Assembly (NCBI GenBank): GCA_903923905.1
Contig: CAIXZH010000093.1
Span: 79,813-143,812 of the forward strand
DNA length: 64,000 nucleotides
Direction of reading: 5' to 3'
DNA from: an uncultured Bacteroidia bacterium
GTDB taxonomy: Bacteria > Bacteroidota > Bacteroidia > Bacteroidales > Prolixibacteraceae
Shown: one piece after another, positions 36,447-45,903 of the stretch
Layout: each line of letters opens with the position of its first letter
How positions within the stretch are numbered: position 1 is the stretch's first letter
Made by a program: the position numbers and the translations under genes
The notes under the pieces: generated by a model
What the model saw: the letters and a program-made list of their open reading frames with translations, nothing else
What the model was told of the DNA's origin: nothing
Databases searched by the model: none

Positions 36447-38785
36447 GAAATAGAGAAAGGAATATCCAGATTTTTTTAAGTACGATTCTCCTGGTAGCTT
36501 CAGAAATTGTGGCAGCTCAGACGATCAATTTAAGCAAAGCGATCATAATAACAAGTGCGAAGGCCAATTTTCATACGGACAATACTGCCATTCGCATACT
36601 TCGGGAAGAAGTTAAATCGCGTACCTCTCTCGATCTTCAATTGGCTGAAAACTGGAAAAATGAAACGGCCATAATATTGGCTACCAGCAATGAAAGTGAA
36701 GTAAATGGGGTGAAAATCCCCAAACGGGAAGGGGTGAATTTACCCGAATTTAAAAAAGAAGGGTATCGGATTTTTTGTGGAAAGCGGGATGGCCGGGATA
36801 TAGTCTGGATCATAGGTTCAGATGAGCGGGGAATCCTGTTTGGAACAGGAAAATTGCTGCGCACAGCCATCATGAGTAAAAATAAATTCTACCTCAACGA
36901 GCCCCTCGATTTTGCCAGTTCCCCGATGCAATCCATTCGAGGACATCAGTTGGGCTATCGCAATCACGCCAACTCGTACGATGCATGGGATGTAAAGAAG
37001 TATGAACAGTACATTCGTGATCTCGTCATATTTGGGACCAATGCCATTGAGACAATACCTTTGGGTGACCGGGATGACAGCGTCCTTTTCCCGATCCCCC
37101 CTGAAGAGATGAATATTCATATCAGTGAGATCTGTGCCACCTATGGAATTGATTATTGGATCTGGACTCCGGTCTCGTGCGACCTGTCTGATAAGGTAAA
37201 AAGAGAGGCTGAGCTTGGCAGAGCCGAGGCCTTTTATAAAAAATGTCCCAAACTGGACAATGTCTTCTTCCCCGGAGGAGATCCGGGAGAAAACCATCCA
37301 AGGGATGTCCTGCCATTTCTGAAGGAATTAAATGACCGGTTGCAAAAATATCATCCCGGAGCAGGGATCTGGATATCGCTGCAGGGGTTTAATGCAGAGA
37401 AGATCGACTATTTCTATACCTATCTCGAAAAAAATAATCCGGACTGGTTACGAGGAGTAGTCACCGGTCCTGGAAGCCCTCCTATTGCAGAAACGAGGTA
37501 CCGTCTTCCCAAAAAATATCTTCACCGTAATTATCCAGACATTACCCATAATGTGAGGTGTGACTATCCGGTTCAGAATTGGGATCAGGCCTATATGCTA
37601 ACCATTGGGAGGGAGGGTTGTAATCCGCGACCGAACTTCTTTTCCAAAATACAGGGAGCGGCCGCACAGCTCACCGATGGATTTGTATCCTATTCCGACG
37701 GGTGCCATGATGATGTGAATAAAGTGATCTGGAGTATGCGTAGCTGGGATAATGAAATGGAGCCCTCTGAGATCCTGACAGATTATTGCCGGTATTTCTT
37801 TGGTCCGGAGCTCGCAGTCCGGGGAGCCGAAGGGATAAATGCTTTGGAACAGGATTGGGTTGGCCCGATAAAAACCAATGGGGGCATCGAGACCACTTTT
37901 GAATTCTGGAAAAATCTGGGAAAAGAGAATCCGGGACTCTTAAACAACTGGCGCTGGAAAATGCTTGTGCTCCGCTCCTATTACGACACCTACCAGCACC
38001 GCAGAAAAATCTATGAACAAAAACTCGAAAAAGAAGCGAATAAAATTCTTGCCACCGCCAAATCGATCGGTTCGGAAAATGCTATGAATCAGGCTCTGGA
38101 GATAATTAATCGGGCCGAAACAAAACCGCTCAATATCGATATGCACCAGAAAATTGTCCGCTATTGCGATGACCTGTTTCATCTGATCGGATTGCAGACG
38201 GATGTTGAACACTACCATGCCGCAAATTCACAAAGAGGATGCATCCTGCAGTTCGTCAACTATCCCCTCAACAACCGCTGGTGGCTGGCTGATGAATTTA
38301 AGAAGATCGAAAAGATGGAGAACGAGGCAAAGAAACTGGAGCGGCTTGAGGTGATCCGGACCTGGGAAACGCCCGGCCCCGGGAGTTTCTATGATAATAT
38401 TTCAAACATCGAGACCGGTCCGCGCGTGCTGACGACTTCATATGACGGCACAGATGTAGCGTGGTGGAATGGCGGGAACAGCCGTGCCCGGCTATCGTCC
38501 CAGCTTTTCCAGATTGACCCGGTTCTCGAATACAACAATCTCGATTTTAACGGTAAATACATAATCCGGGTAAGTGGTCAGGGTGAAGCGTTGATCAGGG
38601 TTGATGGCGAGCGTCTGGAACCCACATTGTACAACAAAGGTATTGGAGAGTTTAAAGAATTTGTAGTTCCCAAATGGATCACACAAGATGGTAAAATGAG
38701 AGTTACCTTTGATCGTCCGGAGGAGTCACATTTGCGATGGACCAGTTATTCACATATCTCGGAAGTCTGGCTACTTAAACAATAA
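36443..38785 (+). CDS. Secreted glycoside hydrolase-like protein with GH67N/GH20b-like N-terminal domain, paralogue 1
   Basis: 780 residues with a signal peptide (FLSTILLVASEIVAAQT). Residues about 30-160 look like the small alpha/beta domain in front of alpha-glucuronidases and GH20 hexosaminidases (AIRILREEVKSRTSLDLQL, WIIGSDERGILFGTGKLLR). The barrel follows: IRGHQLGYRNHANSYDAW, IFGTNAIETIPLGDRDD, YGIDYWIWTPV, VFFPGGDPGENHP and IWISLQGFN. A helical region and a C-terminal beta-sandwich (about 650-780) close it. The nearest label I can give is alpha-glucuronidase-like or hexosaminidase-like; the catalytic pair is not certain. It is coupled to the ceramidase-like gene by a 4-bp overlap and has a paralogue next door. 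Confidence 0.75.
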   Translation: MRNRERNIQIFLSTILLVASEIVAAQTINLSKAIIITSAKANFHTDNTAIRILREEVKSRTSLDLQLAENWKNETAIILATSNESEVNGVKIPKREGVNLPEFKKEGYRIFCGKRDGRDIVWIIGSDERGILFGTGKLLRTAIMSKNKFYLNEPLDFASSPMQSIRGHQLGYRNHANSYDAWDVKKYEQYIRDLVIFGTNAIETIPLGDRDDSVLFPIPPEEMNIHISEICATYGIDYWIWTPVSCDLSDKVKREAELGRAEAFYKKCPKLDNVFFPGGDPGENHPRDVLPFLKELNDRLQKYHPGAGIWISLQGFNAEKIDYFYTYLEKNNPDWLRGVVTGPGSPPIAETRYRLPKKYLHRNYPDITHNVRCDYPVQNWDQAYMLTIGREGCNPRPNFFSKIQGAAAQLTDGFVSYSDGCHDDVNKVIWSMRSWDNEMEPSEILTDYCRYFFGPELAVRGAEGINALEQDWVGPIKTNGGIETTFEFWKNLGKENPGLLNNWRWKMLVLRSYYDTYQHRRKIYEQKLEKEANKILATAKSIGSENAMNQALEIINRAETKPLNIDMHQKIVRYCDDLFHLIGLQTDVEHYHAANSQRGCILQFVNYPLNNRWWLADEFKKIEKMENEAKKLERLEVIRTWETPGPGSFYDNISNIETGPRVLTTSYDGTDVAWWNGGNSRARLSSQLFQIDPVLEYNNLDFNGKYIIRVSGQGEALIRVDGERLEPTLYNKGIGEFKEFVVPKWITQDGKMRVTFDRPEESHLRWTSYSHISEVWLLKQ

Positions 38786-38826
38786 AATCAAAAATATTAG
38801 ATTATTCAATTATTATACAGCTATAT

Positions 38827-41169
38827 ATGAATATTAATTTTAATTTTTCCCGAATTATTTTCACGGTTACCCTGTTGATTGTTACTGGGATTGTCTCTGC
38901 TCAGACCATCGATTTAAGCAAGGCAACCATCATTGCATCCAAAACCATTAAATCACCGGTAAGAGAAACGGAAATACGGGTATTACAGGAGGAGGTTGCA
39001 AAACGGACCGGAATCAATCCGGGAATGTCATCTATGATCGGAAAAACACCTGTTATTGTACTGGCAACAATCCAAGACAACGAAGTCGGTGGTCTGGCAG
39101 TTCCCAAACGCGCAGGTAACGATCTTCCGGAAACCAAGCCAGAAGGATTCCGAATTTTTCAGGACAGATCGGGTGGCCACGAAATTCTCTGGCTAGTCGG
39201 AGCCGACGAAAGAGGCGTCCTTTTTGCCATCGGACAATTCCTCAGAACTGCAGAACTCACCAAAAAGAAGATTAGCTTCAACAGCAGGAATGAAATTGCC
39301 ACCTCTCCTGCCTATGCTATCCGCGGACATCAGGTGGGCTACCGGAATACTGCCAATTCCTGGGACGCCTGGAATCCCGCACAATTTGAGACCTACTTCC
39401 GTGAACTTGCCCTTTTCGGGGCCAACAGTATTGAAAATATCCCGTTTCATGACGGTCCTTTGGGCCCAAACATGAAATTCCCGCGTGATTTCATGAATCA
39501 GAAAATGTCAGAAATCTGCCATAATTATGGTCTGGATTACTGGGCATGGACCCCTGCTGATGTCGATCTTTCAGATCCTGTAAAATTTAAGGCTGAATTA
39601 CAAAAACATGCAGATTTTTATAAAAGTTGCATTAGGCTCGATGGGATCTTCTTTCCCGGAGGTGACCCAGGGAGCAACCACCCGAAATACGTAATGCCAT
39701 TTCTGAAAGCACTTGCGGCTGAACTCCATAAATATCACCCCAATGCAGGAATGTGGGTTTCGCTGCAGGGCTTCAGCGACGATCAGGTTGATTATTTCTA
39801 CGAATATCTTGAAAAGTACAGTCCCGACTGGCTGGCAGGGGTGGCAACAGGCCCCAGCAGCCCTGATCTGGCAGCAACCCGTTACCGTTTACCGAAGAAA
39901 TACAAACACCGTCATTACCCGGATCTTACCCATACCATTCGTTGCCAGTATCCCACGGAAAACTGGGATCAGGCATTCGCGCTTACAGAAGGTCGCGAGA
40001 TCTGCAATCCCCAGCCTTTTTACTATGCTAAAATCCATAACCGGTACGCTCCGCTTACAGACGGTTTTCTCTCCTATTCGGATGGAGTTCATGACGACGT
40101 AAATAAGGATATCTGGAGCCAGATGTCGTGGAATCCGGGAAAAGATGTCCGTCAGGTACTTGCAGAGTATTGCCGGTTCTTTTTCGGCTCATCAGTTGCC
40201 GAAGCCGGAGCCGATGGGATTCTGGCTCTCGAACGGAACTGGGTTGGTCCTGTAGAGGAAAACGGAGGTATTGAAACCACGTTCGCTTTCTGGCAAAACC
40301 TCGAAACCAAACATCCCGAACTGAAGGGAAACTGGCGGTGGCAGCAACTGGTGATGCGTTCTTACTATGACACTTATGTCAAGCGTCGCAAAGCCTACGA
40401 ACAAAATCTTGAAAAAATGGCCAACCAGACTCTGGCTCAGGCCGGATTAACAGGTTCAGATAACGCCATGCAGGAGGCTTTGAACCTGGTCAATAAGGCA
40501 GATAAAGAACCCATATCACCTGAGTTAAGGCAAAGGATCGTAGATTACTGCGAAGCCCTTTTTCAATCGATCGGGATGCAAACAAGCGTGAAGAAATACA
40601 ATGCCAGCGGCGAAGAACGGGGAGCCATTCTCGACTTCCTCGACTATCCCCTCAATAACCGCTGGTGGCTGGCAGATGAGTTTGCCAAAATCAGAAAAAT
40701 GGCCACTGAAAAAGAGAAACTTGACCGTTTGGAGATTATCCGGACCTGGGAAAATCCGGGACCCGGTAGTTATTACGATAATATCTCCAACATTTCCAAA
40801 GGGATACATGTAAAAACAACGACTGAAGATGCCACAGACTTTGCCTGGTGGGATGACGGAATGAGCAGGAGACGGTTGTCGACACAGCTTTTTCAGAATT
40901 TCCCCAAACTGGAATACACCGATCTGGATCCAAATGGTCATTATACCATCCGGATTGCCGGATTTGGCGAAGCATTGCTCAGGGTGAACGGTGAACGAAT
41001 TGCCCCGACAATCTACAATAAAGGGTATGAGGAATTTAAGGAATTCCCTTTGACCCCCAAATATGTGAGCAGCGGAAAACTGGAGGTTACCTTTGATCAG
41101 CCCGAAGAATCAAAACTGAACTGGAGGTCGCAATCCAAGGTTAGTGATATCTGGTTGTTGAAAAGATAA
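38827..41169 (+). CDS. Secreted glycoside hydrolase-like protein with GH67N/GH20b-like N-terminal domain, paralogue 2
   Basis: Also 780 residues, a tandem duplicate of the preceding gene, aligning along its whole length. Shared blocks are IRGHQVGYRNTANSWDAW, FFPGGDPGSNHP, MWVSLQGFS, RYRLPKKYKHRHYPDLTH, SYSDGVHDDVNK, GGIETTFAFW and GPGSYYDNISN. Conserved acidic and aromatic residues in FFPGGDPG and YSDG.HDDVN are the best active-site candidates. The signal peptide is TVTLLIVTGIVSAQT. It follows 41 bp after the first copy, and a strong hairpin lies between it and the aldolase gene. Expected in the periplasm; substrate unknown, perhaps a uronic acid or amino sugar glycoside. Confidence 0.75.
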   Translation: MNINFNFSRIIFTVTLLIVTGIVSAQTIDLSKATIIASKTIKSPVRETEIRVLQEEVAKRTGINPGMSSMIGKTPVIVLATIQDNEVGGLAVPKRAGNDLPETKPEGFRIFQDRSGGHEILWLVGADERGVLFAIGQFLRTAELTKKKISFNSRNEIATSPAYAIRGHQVGYRNTANSWDAWNPAQFETYFRELALFGANSIENIPFHDGPLGPNMKFPRDFMNQKMSEICHNYGLDYWAWTPADVDLSDPVKFKAELQKHADFYKSCIRLDGIFFPGGDPGSNHPKYVMPFLKALAAELHKYHPNAGMWVSLQGFSDDQVDYFYEYLEKYSPDWLAGVATGPSSPDLAATRYRLPKKYKHRHYPDLTHTIRCQYPTENWDQAFALTEGREICNPQPFYYAKIHNRYAPLTDGFLSYSDGVHDDVNKDIWSQMSWNPGKDVRQVLAEYCRFFFGSSVAEAGADGILALERNWVGPVEENGGIETTFAFWQNLETKHPELKGNWRWQQLVMRSYYDTYVKRRKAYEQNLEKMANQTLAQAGLTGSDNAMQEALNLVNKADKEPISPELRQRIVDYCEALFQSIGMQTSVKKYNASGEERGAILDFLDYPLNNRWWLADEFAKIRKMATEKEKLDRLEIIRTWENPGPGSYYDNISNISKGIHVKTTTEDATDFAWWDDGMSRRRLSTQLFQNFPKLEYTDLDPNGHYTIRIAGFGEALLRVNGERIAPTIYNKGYEEFKEFPLTPKYVSSGKLEVTFDQPEESKLNWRSQSKVSDIWLLKR

Positions 41170-41173
41170 ACTG

Positions 41174-41206
41174 AGCCCTGACAAGGTTTGGAACCCTGTC
41201 AGGGCT
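41174..41206 (+). terminator. Intergenic hairpin (possible attenuator or processing site)
   Basis: Perfect 10-bp stem AGCCCTGACA (41174-41183) with TGTCAGGGCT (41197-41206) and a 13-nt loop containing AGGTTTGGAACC. It is followed by GAAAGAATAAAA, not a T run, and lies inside a same-strand gene run, so partial termination or mRNA protection is more likely than full termination. A hairpin of similar design is at 58493-58522. Confidence 0.5.
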
Positions 41207-41226
41207 GAAAGAATAAAAACAATTGA

Positions 41227-42147
41227 ATGAAGGAACTCTACCCTCTTTTGGGCATCGTAACAGTTTTAAATACACCCTTTAAAACCAATAACTCCATTGA
41301 TTTCAAGGCGCTGAAAATCAATGTGTGCGACGCCATGAAGGCAGGGGTGGCAGGATTTCTTGTCCCCGCAATGGCGTCTGAGGTTTATAAACTTTCAGCT
41401 ATTGAAAGGATTAAAATGGTCGCCGCGGTCCTTGAAGAGGTTGGCGGTAAAGTCCCGGTAATTGCCGGAGCAGGTGAGCCCGGACTCGCAAAAGCCAAAT
41501 CGTTGCTTAATTCTTATATCGGTTTGGGATGCAGGAATGTGCTCGTCCAGATTCCCTATGAGAATGATAATCAGTTTAAGGCACATTTTATGGAGCTTGC
41601 AGGCATTGATTTGGATCTGATCATGTTGCAGGATTGGAATACTTCCGGATATGGTTTGCCGGATGATCTGATTTGCGATTTATTTGAGAAGGTGGAATCT
41701 TTCCGGTGCCTGAAAATTGAGACAGTTCCCGCCGGGGTAAAATACTCAAGGATATTGAACCTGACAGGCGGCAGGCTTAATGTAAGCGGAGGTTGGGCAG
41801 TCACGCAGATGATTGAAGGGTTGCAACGAGGTGTACATGCCTTTATGCCAACCGGAATGCATTGGATTTATGCGCAGATTTATGCGCTTTGGATTCAGGG
41901 AAAGGAAGATGATGCAACTGATTTATTTTACAAAATACTTCCAGTCCTCGCCTTCTCAAACCAGCATCTCGATATCTCCGTTCATTTCTTCAAAAGGTTG
42001 TTGCACCGACAGGGGATCTACCCGACTGACACGGTTCGTGAGCCGATACTTCCCTTTGACAGGATACACCAGGACATTGCAGATCAGCTGATCGAACGGG
42101 TTATCACGCTGGAAAATGAAATAAAATATAATATTGGAAGTTCATAG
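41227..42147 (+). CDS. Dihydrodipicolinate synthase/N-acetylneuraminate lyase family aldolase
   Basis: 306 residues, cytoplasmic, no signal. Typical (beta/alpha)8 aldolase of the DapA/NanA superfamily: opening LLGIVTVLNTPFKTNNSIDF, substrate-carboxylate region GFLVPAMASEVYKLS (replacing the usual GTTGE), and the Schiff-base Lys163 in CLKIETVPAG. The Tyr of the proton relay is probably in WNTSGYGLP. Members cleave or form 2-keto-3-deoxy sugar acids with pyruvate. The altered binding loop argues against true DapA. In this setting it could take the last step on an oxidised sugar. The preceding hairpin may lower its expression. Confidence 0.82.
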   Translation: MKELYPLLGIVTVLNTPFKTNNSIDFKALKINVCDAMKAGVAGFLVPAMASEVYKLSAIERIKMVAAVLEEVGGKVPVIAGAGEPGLAKAKSLLNSYIGLGCRNVLVQIPYENDNQFKAHFMELAGIDLDLIMLQDWNTSGYGLPDDLICDLFEKVESFRCLKIETVPAGVKYSRILNLTGGRLNVSGGWAVTQMIEGLQRGVHAFMPTGMHWIYAQIYALWIQGKEDDATDLFYKILPVLAFSNQHLDISVHFFKRLLHRQGIYPTDTVREPILPFDRIHQDIADQLIERVITLENEIKYNIGSS

Positions 42148-42226
42148 TGGTGTATCGCGATACATCACTAAAGGATATCATCGTAATAAGGATGTAAGAT
42201 TAAATGCCCCATCAATATCATTAATA

Positions 42227-43314
42227 ATGAATAATCATCAATTAATCAGCTACATCGCCCCCGGTGCACCCGCCACACGCCGGCCCGCAGGGGCGCATAA
42301 TATCGCATTCCTGAGGCCTGAGATCGGTTTCACACCCAAATGGTACCGAAAATCGCTGGGTATCGACTTTGGGGAAAAATGGCATACCGATCCCGAATAC
42401 CGACGCAAACCAGAATAGCTATGGCCGATGAACTCAAAAAAAGATTTCCCGGAACAATCATCGGACAAAATGGCGGGGGAACACTTGATATATTGACCGG
42501 AACCTATGGCGCTTCTGCAATTGCCTCAATATATGGCATTCCCATCAGGTACGACCAGGAACAATGGCCGACCTCCGAACATCAATATCTTACCGATGAG
42601 GAAACAGACCAACTAACACCTCCCGACCTGGATCAAAATGTCTTTTTTCAAACCTTGATGGAGCAGGTTGACTGGATCGGAAATCATGAAGGGAAGATTT
42701 CGGGTTATATGAACTGGCAGGGGGTGCTAAATAACGCCCAGCGTCTTCGGGGTCAGGATATCTTTATGGATATGTTCATGGCCCCTGAAAGGACCATGCA
42801 TCTGCTCGATTGTGTTACAACAACCATGATTGATGCTGCCCGGAGATTGCTTCAAAAGCAGAAAAGCTTTGAGGATAATATGCCCTTCTTCACGGTAAGC
42901 AATTGCCTGGTAAATATGGTCGATCCCGGATTGTATGAGGAGTTTTTACTCCCGTTTGACCAGAAAATTGCAGCTGCTTTCGGGGTGATCGGGATTCACA
43001 ATTGCGCCTGGAGTGCCACACCCTATCTCGATCACTATGCAAAAATAGCGGGAGTAGCCTACCTCGATATGGGTCATGATTCAGATCTGGAGAAAGCAAG
43101 CCTATTGTTCCCGGATACCCGGCGTGCCATCATGTATACACCGATGGAATTAGCCGGTAAATCAAAAGAGGAGATTAAAGCCGACCTTGAAAGAATAGCC
43201 TTCAAGTATGGCCCGTGCGACATTGTAGCAGCAGATATCGAATCCGGAACTCCGGATAGTAAGGTATTGGATTTCATTCGTCTTTGTGAAGAAATATCAC
43301 TAAAACACCAATAA
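42227..43314 (+). pseudogene. Uroporphyrinogen decarboxylase-like protein gene, frameshifted
   Basis: Two frames make one protein. The first (ATG at 42227: NNHQLISYIAPGAPATRRP, EIGFTPKWYRKSLGIDFGE, KWHTDPEYRR) ends at a TAG at 42416-42418. The second continues from about 42400 with QTRIAMADELKKRFPGTIIG to 43314. A single-base deletion near 42400-42406 explains it: the total of 1088 nt is one short of 363 codons. The protein resembles URO-D-superfamily proteins (NWQGVLNNAQRL, CAWSATPYLDHYAK, DIVAADIESGTPDS), which include corrinoid methyltransferases and many carbohydrate-locus members of unknown function, not heme enzymes. It may be a true pseudogene, a sequencing error or, less likely, programmed frameshifting. 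Coding quality is otherwise intact. Confidence 0.78.
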
Positions 43315-43348
43315 ACAAATCAATTTAAGCTGATTCCCCATTAATTTT

Positions 43349-45526
43349 ATGCGTAAAAACAGAATTATGAAACGATTAGTCATAGCGTTCTCCTTCCTGG
43401 TTATCTCCTTATTATTCACGTCGAATCCTTCCTTTGGACAGGGAGTTGCAGGTATCAAATCGGGGAAATATCTTCAGGAAATAAAAACGGAAATTCAGCT
43501 GCCAAAACAGGCGCAGGCCACGGTTATCAAATTATTCCGAAACCAAAACCAGACAGTCGCTGTGACCTCCAATGGAGTATTCCGATACACCGGCAAACAA
43601 TGGGCGGGCGAACCGTTTGGAACGGGATGGCTAACCGCTACCATCGATTCGAAGGGATTAATATGGCTGGCATCAGCCCAATCAGTTCAACGGGAGGGAG
43701 ATCCCAAAAGAATTGACTTGCCTGAATATGCAAAAAAGGATACGATTCTCACCCTTTTGTGGCAAGATGGCCGGACACTTCAGGTTGGAACAACAAACGG
43801 AGTGTTGACTTATGACGGCACCTGGTCAAAACTTCCGGTTGCAGACGGGAAAAGAGTTCACGACATTCACCTGGATTCCAAAGGTGATCTCTGGCTGGCG
43901 ACCTCGGCTGGATTGTTGCGCCGGATGCACGGTAACTGGATTAACATGGACGAGGATATCATGGCTTACGGGTTAAAGCGGAACTACTTTGCGCTGCAAG
44001 CCGGACAATCATCAAACGCTGATCTCTTGTTTGGGGGACTATTTTCGGTTGGATGTATTGCCGAAAATGGCAATCATTGGATTCTCAGAGGATCCGATGG
44101 TTTGCCTTACGGACCCATTACCTCCATCCGCACACTGAAGAATGTGTTGTGGCTTGGAACCGACCGTGGTGCGATCAAGAGAGATGCAGGCTGGCATTAC
44201 TTTAACGGTAAACGGTGGTTGGCCGACAATAAAGTCAATGACATTCTCCCGCTCGATGAATACACAACCTGGATTGCCACCCCCAAAGGGATCAGCCAGA
44301 TTCAGCAGGTAGAGATGACTTTGGCTCAAAAGGCGGATGTTTTTGAGGAGCGCATCAAATTGCGGCACGACCGTTACGGTTTGGTGAGTGACTCACGTTT
44401 AAACTCCCCTGGCGATCTGTCCACCAATCAAACCTTCTCGAATGATAATGACGGGTTATGGACTTCCATTTACCTGGCAGCTGAATGTTACAGGTATGCC
44501 GTAACCAAAGATCCTGAGGCCAAAAAGAATGCCATTAAGGCCTTTGAAGCGATGGAACGGCTCGAAACCATAACCGGCATTCCGGGTTTTCCGGCACGTT
44601 CCCTGGCGGCAGCCGATGAAGATACGGGTGAAGGTGGCGAATGGCACCTTACGCCCGATCATAAATGGAAATGGAAAGGGGATACCAGCTCCGACGAGGT
44701 GGTCGGCCATATGTTCGCCTATCCGCTTTTCTATGATCTGGTAGCCGAAGGAGCGATGAAAGAGCGGGTAAAAAGCCTCGTTCATCGGATTATGACCCAT
44801 ATCGTTGATCACAATTTTCAACTGATCGATCTTGATGGCATACCCACACGATGGGCGGTCTGGGCCCCTGATTCCCTGAACTTCTCAAAAAACTGGTGGT
44901 ACGAAAAGGGGATAAACTCCATGCAGATACTTGCCTTTCTGAAGGCAGGTTATCATGTCACTGGAGATCAGAAATTTGAAAAAGCCTATCAAACGCTGAC
45001 ACAAAAACACCATTATGCCGAAAATATGGTTCAGCAAAAAATGTACGGGCCGTTCGACGTGAATCATTCGGATGATGAGCTTGCCTTTCTCCCGAATTAT
45101 ACATTGTTCCGGTATGCCAATGATCCCAAATTGCTTCCCACCTATATCAAAAGTACACAGCGGACCTGGCGGATAATCCAGCCCGACCGGATTCCAATCT
45201 GGAACATCATTTCAAGTTCAGCCTTGAAGAAAGACTGCGATCTGAAGATTGCACTCGAAGAACTACAGCAGATCCCAATGGATCTGATTACCTGGAGAAT
45301 GGAGAATAGTCACCGGTTTGATTTACCTCAGGATCAGCTAAGTGACCGGTTTGGCAAGGCACAGTCACTGCGCCCCATTCCCACCCCTGAACGTGGAATA
45401 TCCAAATGGAACAACAATACCTATGTCTATGATACAGGTTCGGATGGCTATGGTGAAGATGACGGCGCCTTCTTTTTACTCCCTTACTGGATGGGAAGGT
45501 ATCATGGATTCTTGATTGAGAAATGA
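43349..45526 (+). CDS. Secreted propeller/(alpha/alpha)-barrel protein, paralogue 1
   Basis: 725 residues with a signal peptide (VIAFSFLVISLLFTSNPSFG). Two in-frame starts, 43349 and 43367, are both possible. Residues about 40-330 are short beta-propeller repeats like the sensor propellers of two-component hybrids (GVFRYTGKQW, GLIWLASAQS, GDLWLATSAGLLRR, NVLWLGTDRGAIK). Residues about 340-725 read as an alpha/alpha toroid with conserved blocks NDNDGLWTSIYLAAECYRYA (about 365), TSSDEVVGHMF (about 444), GIPTRWAVWAP, NHSDDELAFLPNY (about 571) and PYWMGRYHGF (about 712). The acidic TSSDE and NHSDDE motifs are candidate catalytic residues. No kinase or DNA-binding part is present. Three paralogues lie downstream. 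Function unknown. Confidence 0.75.
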   Translation: MRKNRIMKRLVIAFSFLVISLLFTSNPSFGQGVAGIKSGKYLQEIKTEIQLPKQAQATVIKLFRNQNQTVAVTSNGVFRYTGKQWAGEPFGTGWLTATIDSKGLIWLASAQSVQREGDPKRIDLPEYAKKDTILTLLWQDGRTLQVGTTNGVLTYDGTWSKLPVADGKRVHDIHLDSKGDLWLATSAGLLRRMHGNWINMDEDIMAYGLKRNYFALQAGQSSNADLLFGGLFSVGCIAENGNHWILRGSDGLPYGPITSIRTLKNVLWLGTDRGAIKRDAGWHYFNGKRWLADNKVNDILPLDEYTTWIATPKGISQIQQVEMTLAQKADVFEERIKLRHDRYGLVSDSRLNSPGDLSTNQTFSNDNDGLWTSIYLAAECYRYAVTKDPEAKKNAIKAFEAMERLETITGIPGFPARSLAAADEDTGEGGEWHLTPDHKWKWKGDTSSDEVVGHMFAYPLFYDLVAEGAMKERVKSLVHRIMTHIVDHNFQLIDLDGIPTRWAVWAPDSLNFSKNWWYEKGINSMQILAFLKAGYHVTGDQKFEKAYQTLTQKHHYAENMVQQKMYGPFDVNHSDDELAFLPNYTLFRYANDPKLLPTYIKSTQRTWRIIQPDRIPIWNIISSSALKKDCDLKIALEELQQIPMDLITWRMENSHRFDLPQDQLSDRFGKAQSLRPIPTPERGISKWNNNTYVYDTGSDGYGEDDGAFFLLPYWMGRYHGFLIEK

Positions 45527-45718
45527 GAATTGCAGACTATAAACGTAGCAGCTATTCTCCAAAAAATGTTTGCCTTGATAAATTGCCGATTGTTAGACTA
45601 TCTTGCCTTGATTAATTGCTGATCGATTGGCAAATTTTAGAATCACTTTTTTTGCACCAAAGGCGCTAAATGTTAATGATCCACAAAGAATTTGGGGAGA
45701 GGTATACGATAGAACCTG

Positions 45719-45818
45719 CAACCCTGAGTAGGGTTGTATTAATGCTATTTATTTAATATTCAACCTAATTCAGGGTTGCTCTTGTTATGTAATTTCTAAC
45801 CCTCAGATTTACTGGGGG
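45719..45818. repeat. Degenerate REP-like palindrome cluster
   Basis: Within the 377-bp gap between converging genes: CAACCCTGAGTAGGGTTG (45719-45736), CAACCTAATTCAGGGTTG (45761-45778) and CCCTCAGATTTACTGGGGG (45800-45818). The two CAACCC dyads plus a CCCC/GGGG hairpin recall the REP/RAYT ends at 13.5-14.6 kb in a decayed form. There is no T run. No gene in the gap. Confidence 0.5.
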
Positions 45819-45903
45819 TGATTAAGATTACACCATAAGTGGTATGAGCTTCAACCCAATTGTGTGGCGATATTGAATTTTGGTTTTTATATTAAAGATC
45901 GCT

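Noticed and set aside
42395..42420. Programmed frameshift as the first explanation for the split URO-D-like gene
   Set aside because: No obvious slippery heptamer or downstream structure; a one-base deletion or sequencing error is simpler.
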